From Neisseria uirgultaei (GTDB taxonomy: Bacteria; Pseudomonadota; Gammaproteobacteria; Burkholderiales; Neisseriaceae), in contig NZ_CAUIYF010000018.1 in NCBI RefSeq assembly GCF_962719845.1, positions 1 through 27,018 of the forward strand: a DNA stretch of 27,018 nt, given 5' to 3'. How positions within the stretch are numbered: position 1 is the stretch's first letter; every line of letters starts with the position of its first letter. A program made the translations under genes and the position numbers. Positions 9,101-15,166 of the stretch are shown piece after piece. The notes beneath the pieces are model-generated. The model worked only from the letters and a program-made list of their open reading frames with translations. It did not search any database and was not told the origin of the DNA.

Positions 9101-11377
9101 TTGGCGAAGGAGCAAAATAAAGGCGTGACGGCGCAGAATGTGGCAAAAGCCATTAACGAGTCGGGCTTTACGCTGAAGACTTCCGCCACTGCCGCCGACG
9201 ACAATCTGACTGCTGATAATACCCTGAAGAACAACGGGGAAGTCATCAATCCGGGTAAAACCGTTGAAATGGTTGCAGGTAAAAATCTGACCGTGAAACA
9301 GGATGCGGGCGGCAAAGTCACTTATGCGACCAAAGACGACGTTGAGTTTGCAACCGTGAAAATCGGTAAAGATGAAGACGGCAAAAAACCGGTCAGCCTG
9401 ACGACGGAAGCAGCTAAAGAAGCATCCAATAACGATGCGGCAAACAAACCGGCAACGGCACTGAAAATCTCTTCAGACGGCAAACCGGCCCAACTTGTCG
9501 GCGTGGCATCGGTGTTGAATACAAGCGAAGTAAGCACAAAACCGAACGGCGATAAAAAGGCGGACGGTAAGCCGGCAGAGTCGAAAACGGAAAAACTGAT
9601 CGATTTGGCAGGTACAAAAGCTGCACCAGTGAACAAGAACGCCGCCGCAACCGTAGGCGATTTGCAAAATATGGGCTGGGTGGTATCGACCAAAGACGGC
9701 AACGGCTACACCGATGTCGTGAAGAACGCCAACGAAGTGGACTTCAAAGGAGGCAACGGCATCGAGGTGCGCGGAAGCACCGCCGCCGACGGCACACGCG
9801 TGATTACCGTGTCTGCCAAAGAAGGCAAGGTGACCAACAAAGTCGAGATAACCAAAAACGACGGCTCGAAAGTTCACGCGGTCATCATTGACGGCAAATA
9901 CTATGAGCGCGATGAAAACGGGAAACCGAAGACGAAGACGGAAATTCCCGCTGCGGATATTAAATCGGCAGACAATGGCGGCTCGGGCTTTGTAACCGGC
10001 AACACGGTCGCCAATGCAATCAACGATTCGGGATGGAACGTGGGTTTGGCAGATGGGAAAAAGGCAGAAGCCGCATTTGCAGGCGGCGGCAAAGCCTTGT
10101 CCTACTCCGACGATGAGCTTGAAAAAGTCAATCCAGACGACAACCTCCGCTTTGCCGACGGCAAAAACACCAAGGTCAAGGCGGCGACTGTGGATGAAAT
10201 CAATACGGACGGCAGGAAAATTACCAATACTTATGTGAAATTCGATGTCGAACTGCCCATCGGTCAGATTGAAAACGTTTCCCGCGATGCAGAAGGCAAC
10301 GCAGTGAAAAAAGTCGGCGATAAATGGTATCCCGCCGATCAGGTCAATGAGGACGGCACGTTGAAAAATCCGGGCAATTCGACCGCGCTTTCCGACGAAG
10401 AGGCGGAAAAGGTTGCAACGGGCAATGTGGCGGCAATGGATCCTGAAAATAAGGGCGACAAATACAAATCTGCCAATCAGGTCGAAAAGGGCCTGACTCC
10501 GGTACAAATGGGCGAACTTGCCGGCAAACAGGCCGCAGCCGCCGAAGCGGCGAAACTCAAAATCGAAAACCTGCTGAAAAATCAGCCGAAAGATGTTGTT
10601 GATGCCGCCGCCGAGGTCGCTGTAAAAGCAGCGAAAGACGAGGCGAAGGCGCAATATCTGAAAGAGAAGGGTTTGGATAAGGGTACGGGCGGCACGGTCA
10701 TTTCCAATTTGGCGCGCGGTACTGCGCCGGGCGATGCCGTAAACGTCGATCAGCTGCAAAACAGCGGTTGGAATTTGGATTCCAAAGCGGTTGCAGGTTC
10801 TTCGGGCAAAGTCATCAGCGGCAATGTTTCGCCGAGCAAGGTAAAGATGGATGAAACCGTCAACATTGATGCCGGCAACAACATCGAGATTACCCGCAAC
10901 GGTAAGAATATCGGCATCGCCACTTCGATGACTCCGCAGTTTTCCAGCGTTTCGCTCGGTGCGGGGGCGGATGCGCCCACTTTGAGCGTGGATGGGGACG
11001 CATTGAATGTCGGCAGTAAGAAGGACAACAAACCCGTCCGCATTACCAATGTCGCCCCGGGCGTTAAAGAGGGGGATGTTACAAACGTTGCACAACTTAA
11101 AGGCGTGGCGCAAAACTTGAACAACCGCATCGACAATGTGGACGGCAACGCGCGTGCGGGCATCGCCCAAGCGATTGCAACCGCAGGTTTGGTTCAGGCC
11201 TATTTGCCCGGCAAGAGTATGATGGCGATCGGCGGCGGCACTTATCGCGGCGAAGCCGGTTATGCCATCGGCTACTCCAGTATTTCCGACGGCGGAAATT
11301 GGATTATCAAAGGCACGGCTTCCGGCAATTCGCGCGGCCATTTCGGTGCTTCCGCATCTGTCGGTTATCAGTGGTAA
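200..11377 (+). CDS. giant trimeric autotransporter adhesin (type Vc, YadA/Hia-like), 3725 aa
   Basis: This is a surface adhesin that trimerises in the outer membrane. Residues 1-45 form an extended signal peptide region (MNKIFRVIYSQATQSWVAV), followed by a hydrophobic core and an AYA/A-type cleavage site near residue 63. Residues about 80-780 are a YadA-type head of SIAIG/AVAIG left-handed parallel beta-roll repeats, with GG-x-DI insertions near 380 and 590. A neck (DAVNGSQL) lies near 803. A long coiled coil spans about 958-1133. About eighteen stalk modules each carry a GW, AW or GF aromatic signature followed by FVxGxGT-like strands. The last roughly 90 residues are the YadA anchor, with coiled coil, AIGGGTYRGE strands and a terminal aromatic residue. 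It is not NhhA or NadA: those are far shorter and start differently. The 5' third is AT-rich and lacks DUS, while the rest has ordinary neisserial composition. No stop or frameshift is seen. Ligand unknown. Confidence 0.95.
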   Translation: MNKIFRVIYSQATQSWVAVSELTKAHKKQSSSSAKKSVSGSSANLIKSSAIALALLSGHSAYAAAETAASGLIQINSTKGMATATGSDSIAIGKDSKAAGNNDSLAIGHSAQATGNDGALAIGGDSKASGKSNIALGYQAQANKDFAVAIGKGASAQQFNNAVAIGANAQANGATSLALGMGSKATGHDSYAIGYGSDSIGMTSIAFGRQSKASKDYDIVLGSEANTRNVGKGYSIAIGVGAVSGSNQAVKNLNGNDSGGVAIGTGAYTGVNKNNISLNSAVAVGAGAGAGYRKVNTDGLPTDNATDADNNATVLVKAFGGTTKTLDYFTNTGKAKTDGFFSFQGVDINEATALGRNARAIGDQSVAIGAQSVAGQGSIVIGGNDIQAYDKKKYFKAANPTSGAATTVNDYDAETTPGTGKKNPKDTVLSELTITEKYKELVGAALDNSYRSSYGQDGSTVIGMQAHSTTPLGVAIGTNSIVRKGAFGATAIGSGASVLANAEAAVAIGMGSEAQGNYAVAAGTAARAEESAVAVGYSSKAAVSSVAVGKGAVSEKVSDIAIGQGAKAKGEQGAIAMGLGTIAQGHSSIMIGGSDISTAADQVVSYSREKMNKDGTPELYDGKITEVINGKTVTRTVKLVQTETVMGKKLSDAYREITGYYLNTLPLDYSIPDNKNGHASISMGIHSLSKGAMGVAIGTGARADALGSMALGTGAHASMQNSVAIGTGAVADEVSKGTRQTDISYDEDGNVVETGSAKAKYTFRWAGGINTSEGDVVSFGTPGAERQLKNVAAGRVAEDSTDAVNGSQLNAITRSLSQTITNGWQVGGNNKFRVSNIGSNDRVNFLDGLGTAVNIAEINQAEDIDNNKLVKIGSDFYKASDFTTDGKLKAGAQKVAAAKIKKQPAGANVTFDVKEVNSTLSVNSVGLKVTTGEVTANSDGTMNTPNNTTKAKNATVTTAMNNAEGALLTSQGVWREKNDAYQRTELAYLAAETALTKGKEAVEAIQADIVTTQKELKTAQDTLATDKAALTRAENEVQRNPNDTQKQSELNQAKEKVGGSQFVVDQRTQKLAHQQATLTERQNRVLALEQEKTNAETVRNTAKDAYDVANSDLNKKKEAFDTAKKAFVAAGANQIATVQNVADSINASGWTLQQGTADKDLVQPGDKVSFVDGNGTTVTVTTDAGKKRSEIKFDVDKADLTTNAGKVVAPDLKELNKAVEDAQAAVNNAKDADNAGSTETTQKNLKEAEAKLATAQQAYNKENNKVATAQSVATAINDAYWIAAASGNGKNGTDDNVKAGTKVTFDAGKNIEIDHSTANKFTFKTVDSPVFTTVQIGGGKGPKITSNGDNLKVTKADGTSPTKITNVANGSDGNDAVNVSQLKASGWKVAGNSKTEVDTINPSEQVNFLDGSGTTVTVEKDKGADGKENGNVNVKYDVKLGNGLDKDTSGNITVKSADKSITVSSDGIKVNTDNKTITVGTDGTVKAVTGTIETVTAANKTEKAGQVRVADAEKGKLATVDTVAQAVNSAKWMAKATNTDAEIADTDKTNDKTTAEGIAAGDEVTFTAGKNLRVKREGKNFTFATDKDVSFDSVKVGAEDTAANGKKPVNLTTGVATTANNHEAGNAPTTALNISSGTGTDAKPTQITGVGSVLNTTTVTSAPDGTAPANQPKLVNLGTAHGQTELDNNILNSAATVRDLANMGWKVSSNKVTGADDKSYSDVVRNADEVKFVGKNAAKVSGKTENGVRTITVDVEVPDVKTAKLVSSTDGSVIAPSTDSKLQDALKTAKDELVALPKDATDEQKKEAENKVKDAETALNKALDEKGVATAKNVADMINNSGFTLKTSATTDGKKDDTSAGSEVIKPGKTVEMVAGKNLTVKQEADGKVTYSLNPELISLTSAEFKADGKPTMKISSDGIFITPNGKTSPTVSLTENSLNNGGNAITHVAGNLNGAKSGTDAPTTSATKPTALTETNAATVGDVLNAGWNLQEKGAAKDFVKTYDTVNFAQGDGTDVSVSVSADKQTSTVKYSVKAADKSLEVGANGVKVKTSDGIETTTDGITVKAADKTLTVGKDGVKVNTGAIAAANGGEDQTANRGKVTVTPKTKEDGTTETQAEAETRATSEIATVKNVADAINSAAWIAKVENTDDSVDTPTENDEGTAVKAGDTLNLKAGKNLKVNRTEKDITFALAKDITVDTANVENTLSIGKDGAKVNIASGANGLTLTGTEIAADGSTNNKAPVYLNGIKPTLTDTLAGSPTTNITGNIDTAAYHRAASVQDVLNAGWNIRGAKQAGGKVENVDFVRTYDTVDFVSGNKATTDVTVVAKEGGKGAVVTITAINEAGSITTTDGKVVVGTKGQADTDPKAGDKVAKTGDVANAINQSGWKTNATKIDGKAATDANKTQLINPGDAVNYENGNGTVANVEVKQGKDGNPDTVSVKYDVKAADKSLEVGADGVKVKTSDGIETTTNGIKVKAADKTLTVGKDGVKVNIGAIAAANGGEDQTANRGKVTVIPKTKEDGTTETQAEAETRSASEIATVKNVADAINSAAWIAKVENTDDSVDTPTEDDKGTAVKAGDTLTLTAGKNLRVKRDGGKFTFATVETPEFEGLKLVQGGNTVNIAPTANGLSFSRPAATAGGKEQPVTLGGISSGLEKFDAADPKTEGLLNLNKTETGKTEPVVGDNTAATVGDLRGMGWVLSADKKTDNLAETYNAQVKNAEEVKFVGASGVIVSGKTDGNVRTITVGVDHQLATNNSVKPVEYTKKDGTKVYPKTVTNGGKTETKFYLNADGTGDEVPAGDVIVSVNGANGTTSPTTLSNVKSNLPETRNTADAGNPASKSQSAPTIGTADGNVNANNAATVGDVLNSGWNLKGNGSAVDFVRAYDTVNFVNGKGTTVSIETDGAESRVKVDVDTADLTASNGKISVPDLKTLEDAVEKAKADADANPTDETKKTALAKAEADLAKEQNKGVTAQNVAKAINESGFTLKTSATAADDNLTADNTLKNNGEVINPGKTVEMVAGKNLTVKQDAGGKVTYATKDDVEFATVKIGKDEDGKKPVSLTTEAAKEASNNDAANKPATALKISSDGKPAQLVGVASVLNTSEVSTKPNGDKKADGKPAESKTEKLIDLAGTKAAPVNKNAAATVGDLQNMGWVVSTKDGNGYTDVVKNANEVDFKGGNGIEVRGSTAADGTRVITVSAKEGKVTNKVEITKNDGSKVHAVIIDGKYYERDENGKPKTKTEIPAADIKSADNGGSGFVTGNTVANAINDSGWNVGLADGKKAEAAFAGGGKALSYSDDELEKVNPDDNLRFADGKNTKVKAATVDEINTDGRKITNTYVKFDVELPIGQIENVSRDAEGNAVKKVGDKWYPADQVNEDGTLKNPGNSTALSDEEAEKVATGNVAAMDPENKGDKYKSANQVEKGLTPVQMGELAGKQAAAAEAAKLKIENLLKNQPKDVVDAAAEVAVKAAKDEAKAQYLKEKGLDKGTGGTVISNLARGTAPGDAVNVDQLQNSGWNLDSKAVAGSSGKVISGNVSPSKVKMDETVNIDAGNNIEITRNGKNIGIATSMTPQFSSVSLGAGADAPTLSVDGDALNVGSKKDNKPVRITNVAPGVKEGDVTNVAQLKGVAQNLNNRIDNVDGNARAGIAQAIATAGLVQAYLPGKSMMAIGGGTYRGEAGYAIGYSSISDGGNWIIKGTASGNSRGHFGASASVGYQW
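3073..3597 (+). other. long coiled-coil segment inside the adhesin
   Basis: Codons about 958-1133 of the adhesin encode a Lys/Glu/Ala/Gln-rich helical stretch without glycine turns (for example KGKEAVEAIQADIVTTQKEL), with an NPNDTQKQSE turn in the middle. Shorter versions of the same design recur near residues 1213-1270, 1773-1830 and 2934-2975. Each follows a PDLK-like or SKLQ lead-in and ends in a VATA/VTAQ-xNVA-x-xIN-x-S signature. In trimeric adhesins such stretches act as alpha-helical spacers. That role is inferred here from composition. Confidence 0.7.
4591..4602 (-). repeat. AT-DUS inside the adhesin stalk
   Basis: TTCAGACGGCAT on the plus strand is the 12-base neisserial uptake sequence in reverse. 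Other copies in the same gene lie at 5947-5958, 6355-6366 and 7594-7605, with a 10-base copy at 9472-9481. All have the same orientation and encode the SDGI/SDGK turn of stalk repeats. None is seen in the first 4.3 kb of the gene. Confidence 0.9.
6301..6740 (+). repeat. direct repeat copy 1 within adhesin stalk
   Basis: About 440 bases are nearly identical to 7540-7979 (offset 1239 bases, 413 codons, in frame). The encoded segment starts KAADKSLEVGANGVKVKTSD and ends at GKNLKV. Only scattered substitutions separate the copies, so recombination between them would remove or add 413 residues without breaking the frame. Confidence 0.9.
7540..7979 (+). repeat. direct repeat copy 2 within adhesin stalk
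   Basis: Partner of 6301-6740. It includes the shared signatures SAAWIAKVENTDDSVDTPTE and AAANGGEDQTANRGKVTV. Differences are single-codon changes such as ANG/ADG, NTG/NIG and TPK/IPK. Confidence 0.9.
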
Positions 11378-11424
11378 GGGCTTTTTCGCCTGTCTGCTGT
11401 TGGGGCAGGCGGAAGGTTTGAAGG

Positions 11425-11450
11425 AAGGGCGGCGATTTGCCGCCCTTTTT
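11425..11450 (+). terminator. Rho-independent terminator of the adhesin gene
   Basis: Stem AAGGGCGGC with its complement GCCGCCCTT around a five-base loop, running directly into five T residues. It sits 47 bases after the adhesin stop codon. Confidence 0.9.
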
Positions 11451-11476
11451 ATTTGGGCGTGCCGCATTTTCAACCT

Positions 11477-11506
11477 ATGCCGTCTGAAAGGGCCTTCAGA
11501 CGGCAT
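11477..11506. terminator. inverted AT-DUS pair (hairpin)
   Basis: ATGCCGTCTGAA (11477-11488) faces TTCAGACGGCAT (11495-11506) across a six-base loop and is followed by TTTCTTT. Such convergent uptake-sequence pairs commonly serve as terminators in Neisseria. Here it would back up the adhesin terminator or end transcripts of the receptor relic on the other strand. Confidence 0.8.
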
Positions 11507-11523
11507 TTCTTTAAAACGGCAGC

Positions 11524-11823
11524 TTAGAAGCGGTAGTTCAAACAGAAGACAAACTCTCTGCCGTGTTCGTAGAACGGTACGCGCCCGTCGCCGTCGGGGA
11601 AGCGTTGGTTGTGCGAACGGTATTTTTTGTTGCCGATGTTGTTGACGGCAAAGTTGACGTTCATATTGTCTTTGCCCAAAGGCTGCCAGTTGGCATAAAT
11701 GTCGTGTACGCCGTAGCCGCTTTTAACGGATTTGACCGTCCATTTTTTATTAATATATTGTTTTCTATAATCTTTAAAAAGGATGCAATATGCTTTTGAT
11801 AAGTTAAAGTCGGGAAGCTGTTT
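11524..11823 (-). pseudogene. 3' relic of a TonB-dependent outer-membrane receptor
   Basis: Read on the minus strand, this frame ends in a typical TonB-dependent receptor C-terminus: SGYGVHDIYANWQPLG, then VNNIGNKKYRSHNQRF, then a final strand ending NYRF and a stop. VxNIxNKxY and a terminal phenylalanine are hallmarks of the last barrel strands. The frame is open only back to a TGA at 11824-11826, next to the Correia element, and about 600 or more residues of plug and barrel are missing. Codons upstream of about 11745 look less receptor-like. The substrate cannot be told. Not expected to be functional. Confidence 0.8.
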
Positions 11824-11831
11824 TCAAATTT

Positions 11832-11986
11832 TATAGTGGATTAACAAAAACCGGTACGGCATTGCCTCGCCTTAGCTCAAAGAGAACGATTCTCTAAGGT
11901 GCTGAAGCACCAAGTGAATCGGTTCCGTACTATTTATACTGTCTGCGGCTTCGTCGCCTTGTCCTGATTTTTGTTAATCCGCTATA
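11832..11986. mobile_element. Correia repeat enclosed element (CREE/NEMIS), 155 bp
   Basis: Terminal inverted repeats start TATAGTGGATTAACAAAAAC on the left and, on the complementary strand of the right end, TATAGCGGATTAACAAAAAT. The length of 155 bases fits the full-length class (about 154-156). The ends are TA-flanked, as expected for target-TA insertion. These are non-autonomous elements. In some cases they carry promoter activity, an IHF site, or RNase III sites in the repeats. This copy lies between the receptor relic and gyrA's terminator. Confidence 0.95.
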
Positions 11987-12023
11987 TTGTGAGAAGCCGG
12001 ATGACGGATGAGTGATAAAATAA

Positions 12024-12049
12024 ATGCCGTCTGGATCTTCAGACGGCAT
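12024..12049 (-). terminator. gyrA terminator made of a DUS pair
   Basis: On the minus strand ATGCCGTCTGAAGATCCAGA begins a hairpin whose arms are an exact AT-DUS and a one-base-mismatched inverse copy, followed by TTTATTTT. It starts 14 bases after the gyrA stop codon. Confidence 0.85.
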
Positions 12050-12062
12050 CGGGAGATGATTT

Positions 12063-15000
12063 TCAGTTCCCGGCTTCCGGTTCGGTTACACCGGAAATTA
12101 CAGAAGCGTCGGAGGGGTCGGATTCGGATTCTTCTTCGGCAACACGTTCCAGCGATACCAAGGTTTCGCCCTCGTCCAAGTTAATCAGTTTCACGCCTGC
12201 TGCGGCGCGGCCGGTTTCGCGGATTTGTCCGACTTTGGTGCGGATAAGCACGCCGCCGCTGGTAATCAGCATCAGGTCATCGGTTTCGCCGACCAAGGTT
12301 GCGGCGACCAAATCGCCGTTGCGCTCGCCGGTGTTGATGGCAATATTGCCTTGCCCGCCTTTGTTTTTGCGGCTGTAATCGGCAATCGGGGTACGTTTGC
12401 CGTAGCCGTTGGCAGTGGCGGTCAGCACTTGCAAATCGCTTTGAGCGGCTTCGGGGGCGAAAGTAATCAGGCTGACGATTTTGCCGTCGGCAGGCAGGCG
12501 CATACCGCGTAAGCCGCCGCTGCCGCGACCGGACGGACGGACGCCGTTATTTGCTTTTTTTAGGTAAGAATATGTCGAAGGTCTGCGAATTATTTTTTCA
12601 AAATATTCGTTCACGTCGCCATCTACATTTTCATCGTAAGTACGATAATCTTCTTGTTCGTTATCTTCATAATCATGTTGATGAATATCATTAGGACGTT
12701 CATTAACTACGATAGTGGCAACTTTAATTTTTTGTTCTCGAGAAAAAGTTGAAGTGAACTCAATAATCGGCTTTAAGAGTTCTTCCATTTCTTCATCCCA
12801 TTCCAAAGAATTTTCTTCGTTTCCTAACAGTAACTCGGAAATTACGCCATTGTTTGCGCTGCTTCGTTCATTAAATTGATGTATAAAAGGTTCATATAAT
12901 TCGACTAATTGCTTGATTACTTCATCGTTGGATTCACTAAATCTCAAAGCTTTACCTAAATTAGAAAATAGCATTACATCATCTGAACCAGTGGTACGTG
13001 ATGCTCCTATCAAGTAATCTCCCTCGTTTAATGCGATGGCTTTGATGCCTTGGGCGCGGACGTTTTTAAAGGCGGAAAGTTGGACTTTTTTCACCATGCC
13101 TTGTGCGGTGGCGAAGAAGACGTATTGGTCTTCGGGAAATTCGCGGACAGCGAGGATGGCACTGACTTTTTCGCCGTCTTCCAACTGGATGACGTTGTTA
13201 ATCGGACGGCCGCGGCTGTTTCGTCCGCCTTCGGGCAGCTTGTAAACCTTAATCCAGTGGCACTTGCCGAGGTTGGTAAAACACATCAAATAGTCATGCG
13301 TGTTCGCAACGAACAGGGTTTCGATGAAGTCTTCGTCTTTGGTGGCCGCCGCCTGTTTGCCGCGCCCGCCGCGACGCTGCGCCTGATAGTCGGTGGTCGG
13401 CTGGGTTTTGATGTAGCCGCCGTGGGTCAGGGTAACGACCATTTCGCGTTGCGGAATCAGGTCTTCATCGGCAATGTCGCCGCCGAACGGGTTGATTTCG
13501 CTGCGGCGTTCGTCGCCGAAATTGGTTTTGGTTTCTTCCAATTCTTCGCGGATGATTTGGGTGATGCGTTCCGGTTTCGCCAAAATGTCCAAAAAGTCGA
13601 TGATTTTTGCCATGATGTTTTTGTAATCGCCGACGATTTCTTCTTGGTCAAGGCCGGTCAGGTTGCGCAGGCTCATACGCAGGATGGCGTCGGCTTGGAT
13701 TTCGCTCAGATAATAGCCTTGTTCCTGTAAGCCGAGGTTGGTGGGCAGGCCTTCGGGGCGCGCCATGCGCAGGTCGAGGTCGGTACGGCTCAGCATGTCT
13801 TCCACCAAGCCGCTGCGCCATGCGCGGGACAGCAGTTTTTCTTTGGCTTCGGGCGCGTCGGCGGATTCTTTAATCAACTGAATCATCTCGTCGATATTGG
13901 ACAGGGCGACGGCTTTACCTTCGGCGATATGGCCTTCATGACGCGCTTTTTTCAGGCGGAACAGGGTGCGGCGGGTAACGACTTCGCGACGGTGGCGCAG
14001 GAATTCCGCCAAAATCTGTTTCAGGTTCAACAGGCGCGGCTGACCGTCAACCAAGGCAACCATATTGATGCCGAAGCTGTCTTGAAGCTGGGTGAGTTTG
14101 TAGAGTTGGTTTAAAACGACTTCGGCGTTTTCGTTACGTTTCAATTCGATAACGACGCGCATACCGGATTTGTCGGATTCGTCGCGCAGGTCGGATACGC
14201 CTTCCAACGTTTTTTCGCGCACCAGTTCGCCGATTTTTTCCACCAGCTTGGCTTTGTTCACCTGATACGGAATTTCGTCGATGATGATGGCTTCGCGTTC
14301 GCCGTTTTTGCCTATGGGTTCGATATGGGTTTTACCGCGCATAACGACGCGGCCGCGGCCGGTTTTATAGCCTTCGCGCACGCCGCTCAAGCCGTAGATG
14401 GTTGCGCCGGTCGGGAAATCGGGGGCTTGCAGGATATTGATTAATTCGTCGATTTCGGTTTCCGGTTCGTCCAAAAGACGCAGACAGGCGTTGATGGTGT
14501 CGGTGAGGTTATGCGGCGGAATGTTGGTCGCCATACCGACGGCGATACCGGACGAGCCGTTGACCAACAGCGCGGGAAAGCGAGTCGGCAACACCAGCGG
14601 CTCGTGTTCGCTGCCGTCGTAGTTCGGACCGAAATTGACGGTTTCTTCTTCGATGTCCGCCAGCATTTCGTGGGCGATTTTCGCCATGCGGATTTCGGTA
14701 TAACGCATCGCCGCAGCGCCGTCGCCGTCAACCGAACCGAAGTTGCCCTGACCGTCGATTAAGACGTAGCGCATCGAGAAATCCTGCGCCATGCGCACGA
14801 TGGTGTCGTAAACCGCGGAATCGCCGTGCGGATGGTATTTACCGATGACGTCGCCGACGATACGCGCCGATTTTTTGTAGGCGGCATTCCAGTTGTTTTT
14901 CAGCTCGTGCATGGCGTAAAGCACGCGGCGGTGTACGGGTTTGAGACCGTCGCGCACGTCCGGCAGCGCGCGCCCGACAATGACGCTCATGGCGTAGTCG

Positions 15001-15089
15001 AGATAGCTTTTTCGCATCTCGTCTTCAAGGCTGACGGGCAGGGTTTCGAGGGCGAATTTGTGGTCGTTGCGGATGGTTGCGTCGGTCAT
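12063..15089 (-). CDS. gyrA: DNA gyrase subunit A with enlarged C-terminal-domain loop
   Basis: GyrA is the cutting and rejoining subunit of gyrase (A2B2), which introduces negative supercoils using ATP hydrolysed by GyrB. The N-terminal winged-helix domain carries the quinolone region HPHGDSAVYDTIVRM with Ser91 and Asp95 (wild type by gonococcal numbering) and the DNA-linking Tyr130 in AAMRYTE. The GyrA box reads QRRGGRG, and the C-terminal beta-pinwheel follows with an acidic tail. The protein is 1008 residues. The gonococcal protein is 916 as I recall it, so about 92 residues are extra, all between residues 718 and 848. That segment and its surroundings (about 12545-13025) are visibly AT-rich against the GC-rich rest. 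The frame is intact. The start at 15089 gives the expected N-terminus MTDATIRND. Confidence 0.98.
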   Translation of the reverse strand: MTDATIRNDHKFALETLPVSLEDEMRKSYLDYAMSVIVGRALPDVRDGLKPVHRRVLYAMHELKNNWNAAYKKSARIVGDVIGKYHPHGDSAVYDTIVRMAQDFSMRYVLIDGQGNFGSVDGDGAAAMRYTEIRMAKIAHEMLADIEEETVNFGPNYDGSEHEPLVLPTRFPALLVNGSSGIAVGMATNIPPHNLTDTINACLRLLDEPETEIDELINILQAPDFPTGATIYGLSGVREGYKTGRGRVVMRGKTHIEPIGKNGEREAIIIDEIPYQVNKAKLVEKIGELVREKTLEGVSDLRDESDKSGMRVVIELKRNENAEVVLNQLYKLTQLQDSFGINMVALVDGQPRLLNLKQILAEFLRHRREVVTRRTLFRLKKARHEGHIAEGKAVALSNIDEMIQLIKESADAPEAKEKLLSRAWRSGLVEDMLSRTDLDLRMARPEGLPTNLGLQEQGYYLSEIQADAILRMSLRNLTGLDQEEIVGDYKNIMAKIIDFLDILAKPERITQIIREELEETKTNFGDERRSEINPFGGDIADEDLIPQREMVVTLTHGGYIKTQPTTDYQAQRRGGRGKQAAATKDEDFIETLFVANTHDYLMCFTNLGKCHWIKVYKLPEGGRNSRGRPINNVIQLEDGEKVSAILAVREFPEDQYVFFATAQGMVKKVQLSAFKNVRAQGIKAIALNEGDYLIGASRTTGSDDVMLFSNLGKALRFSESNDEVIKQLVELYEPFIHQFNERSSANNGVISELLLGNEENSLEWDEEMEELLKPIIEFTSTFSREQKIKVATIVVNERPNDIHQHDYEDNEQEDYRTYDENVDGDVNEYFEKIIRRPSTYSYLKKANNGVRPSGRGSGGLRGMRLPADGKIVSLITFAPEAAQSDLQVLTATANGYGKRTPIADYSRKNKGGQGNIAINTGERNGDLVAATLVGETDDLMLITSGGVLIRTKVGQIRETGRAAAGVKLINLDEGETLVSLERVAEEESESDPSDASVISGVTEPEAGN
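12546..12938 (-). other. AT-rich insert/replacement in the GyrA beta-pinwheel loop
   Basis: Residues 718-848 of GyrA lie between the strand GKALRF and the motif NGVRPSGRG. In the gonococcal protein, as I recall it, this loop is about 40 mostly acidic residues. Here it is 131 residues. The first half is predicted helical and amphipathic (VIKQLVELYEPFIHQFNERS, then EEMEELLKPIIEF). A strand-like piece follows (IKVATIVVNERP). Next is an acidic Asp/Glu/Tyr/His-rich stretch (HDYEDNEQEDYRTYDENVDG), then a basic EKIIRRPSTYSYLKK. I do not recognise this as a known domain. Confidence 0.85.
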
Positions 15090-15125
15090 GGTTTCAATGT
15101 TTCGTATGGCAAAAAATTGTTGCTT

Positions 15126-15134
15126 ATTTTAGCA
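15126..15134 (-). promoter_or_regulatory. candidate extended -10 promoter of gyrA
   Basis: On the minus strand TGCTAAAAT is an extended -10 element (TG-n-TAAAAT), 36 bases upstream of the gyrA ATG. I do not see a strong -35, which extended -10 promoters can lack. Confidence 0.4.
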
Positions 15135-15166
15135 TATTTCAACATGAAACGGTGCGGCGGCCGGAT

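Noticed and set aside
9473..11506. 677-codon open frame antisense to the adhesin stalk, and similar long antisense frames (for example 6356-7045, 7595-8461, 4201-5001)
   Set aside because: They mirror the repetitive, stop-poor stalk coding. Composition is implausible (Val/Phe/Arg/Cys-rich runs), with no ribosome sites and no recognisable domains.
11826..11990. Hairpin-rich segment considered as a small RNA or tRNA-like gene
   Set aside because: Ends and length identify it as a Correia element. No tRNA fold is seen, and I saw no tRNA or rRNA gene anywhere in the window.
13050..13730. 226-codon plus-strand frame inside gyrA
   Set aside because: Antisense shadow of a well-conserved gene, with no independent start signals.
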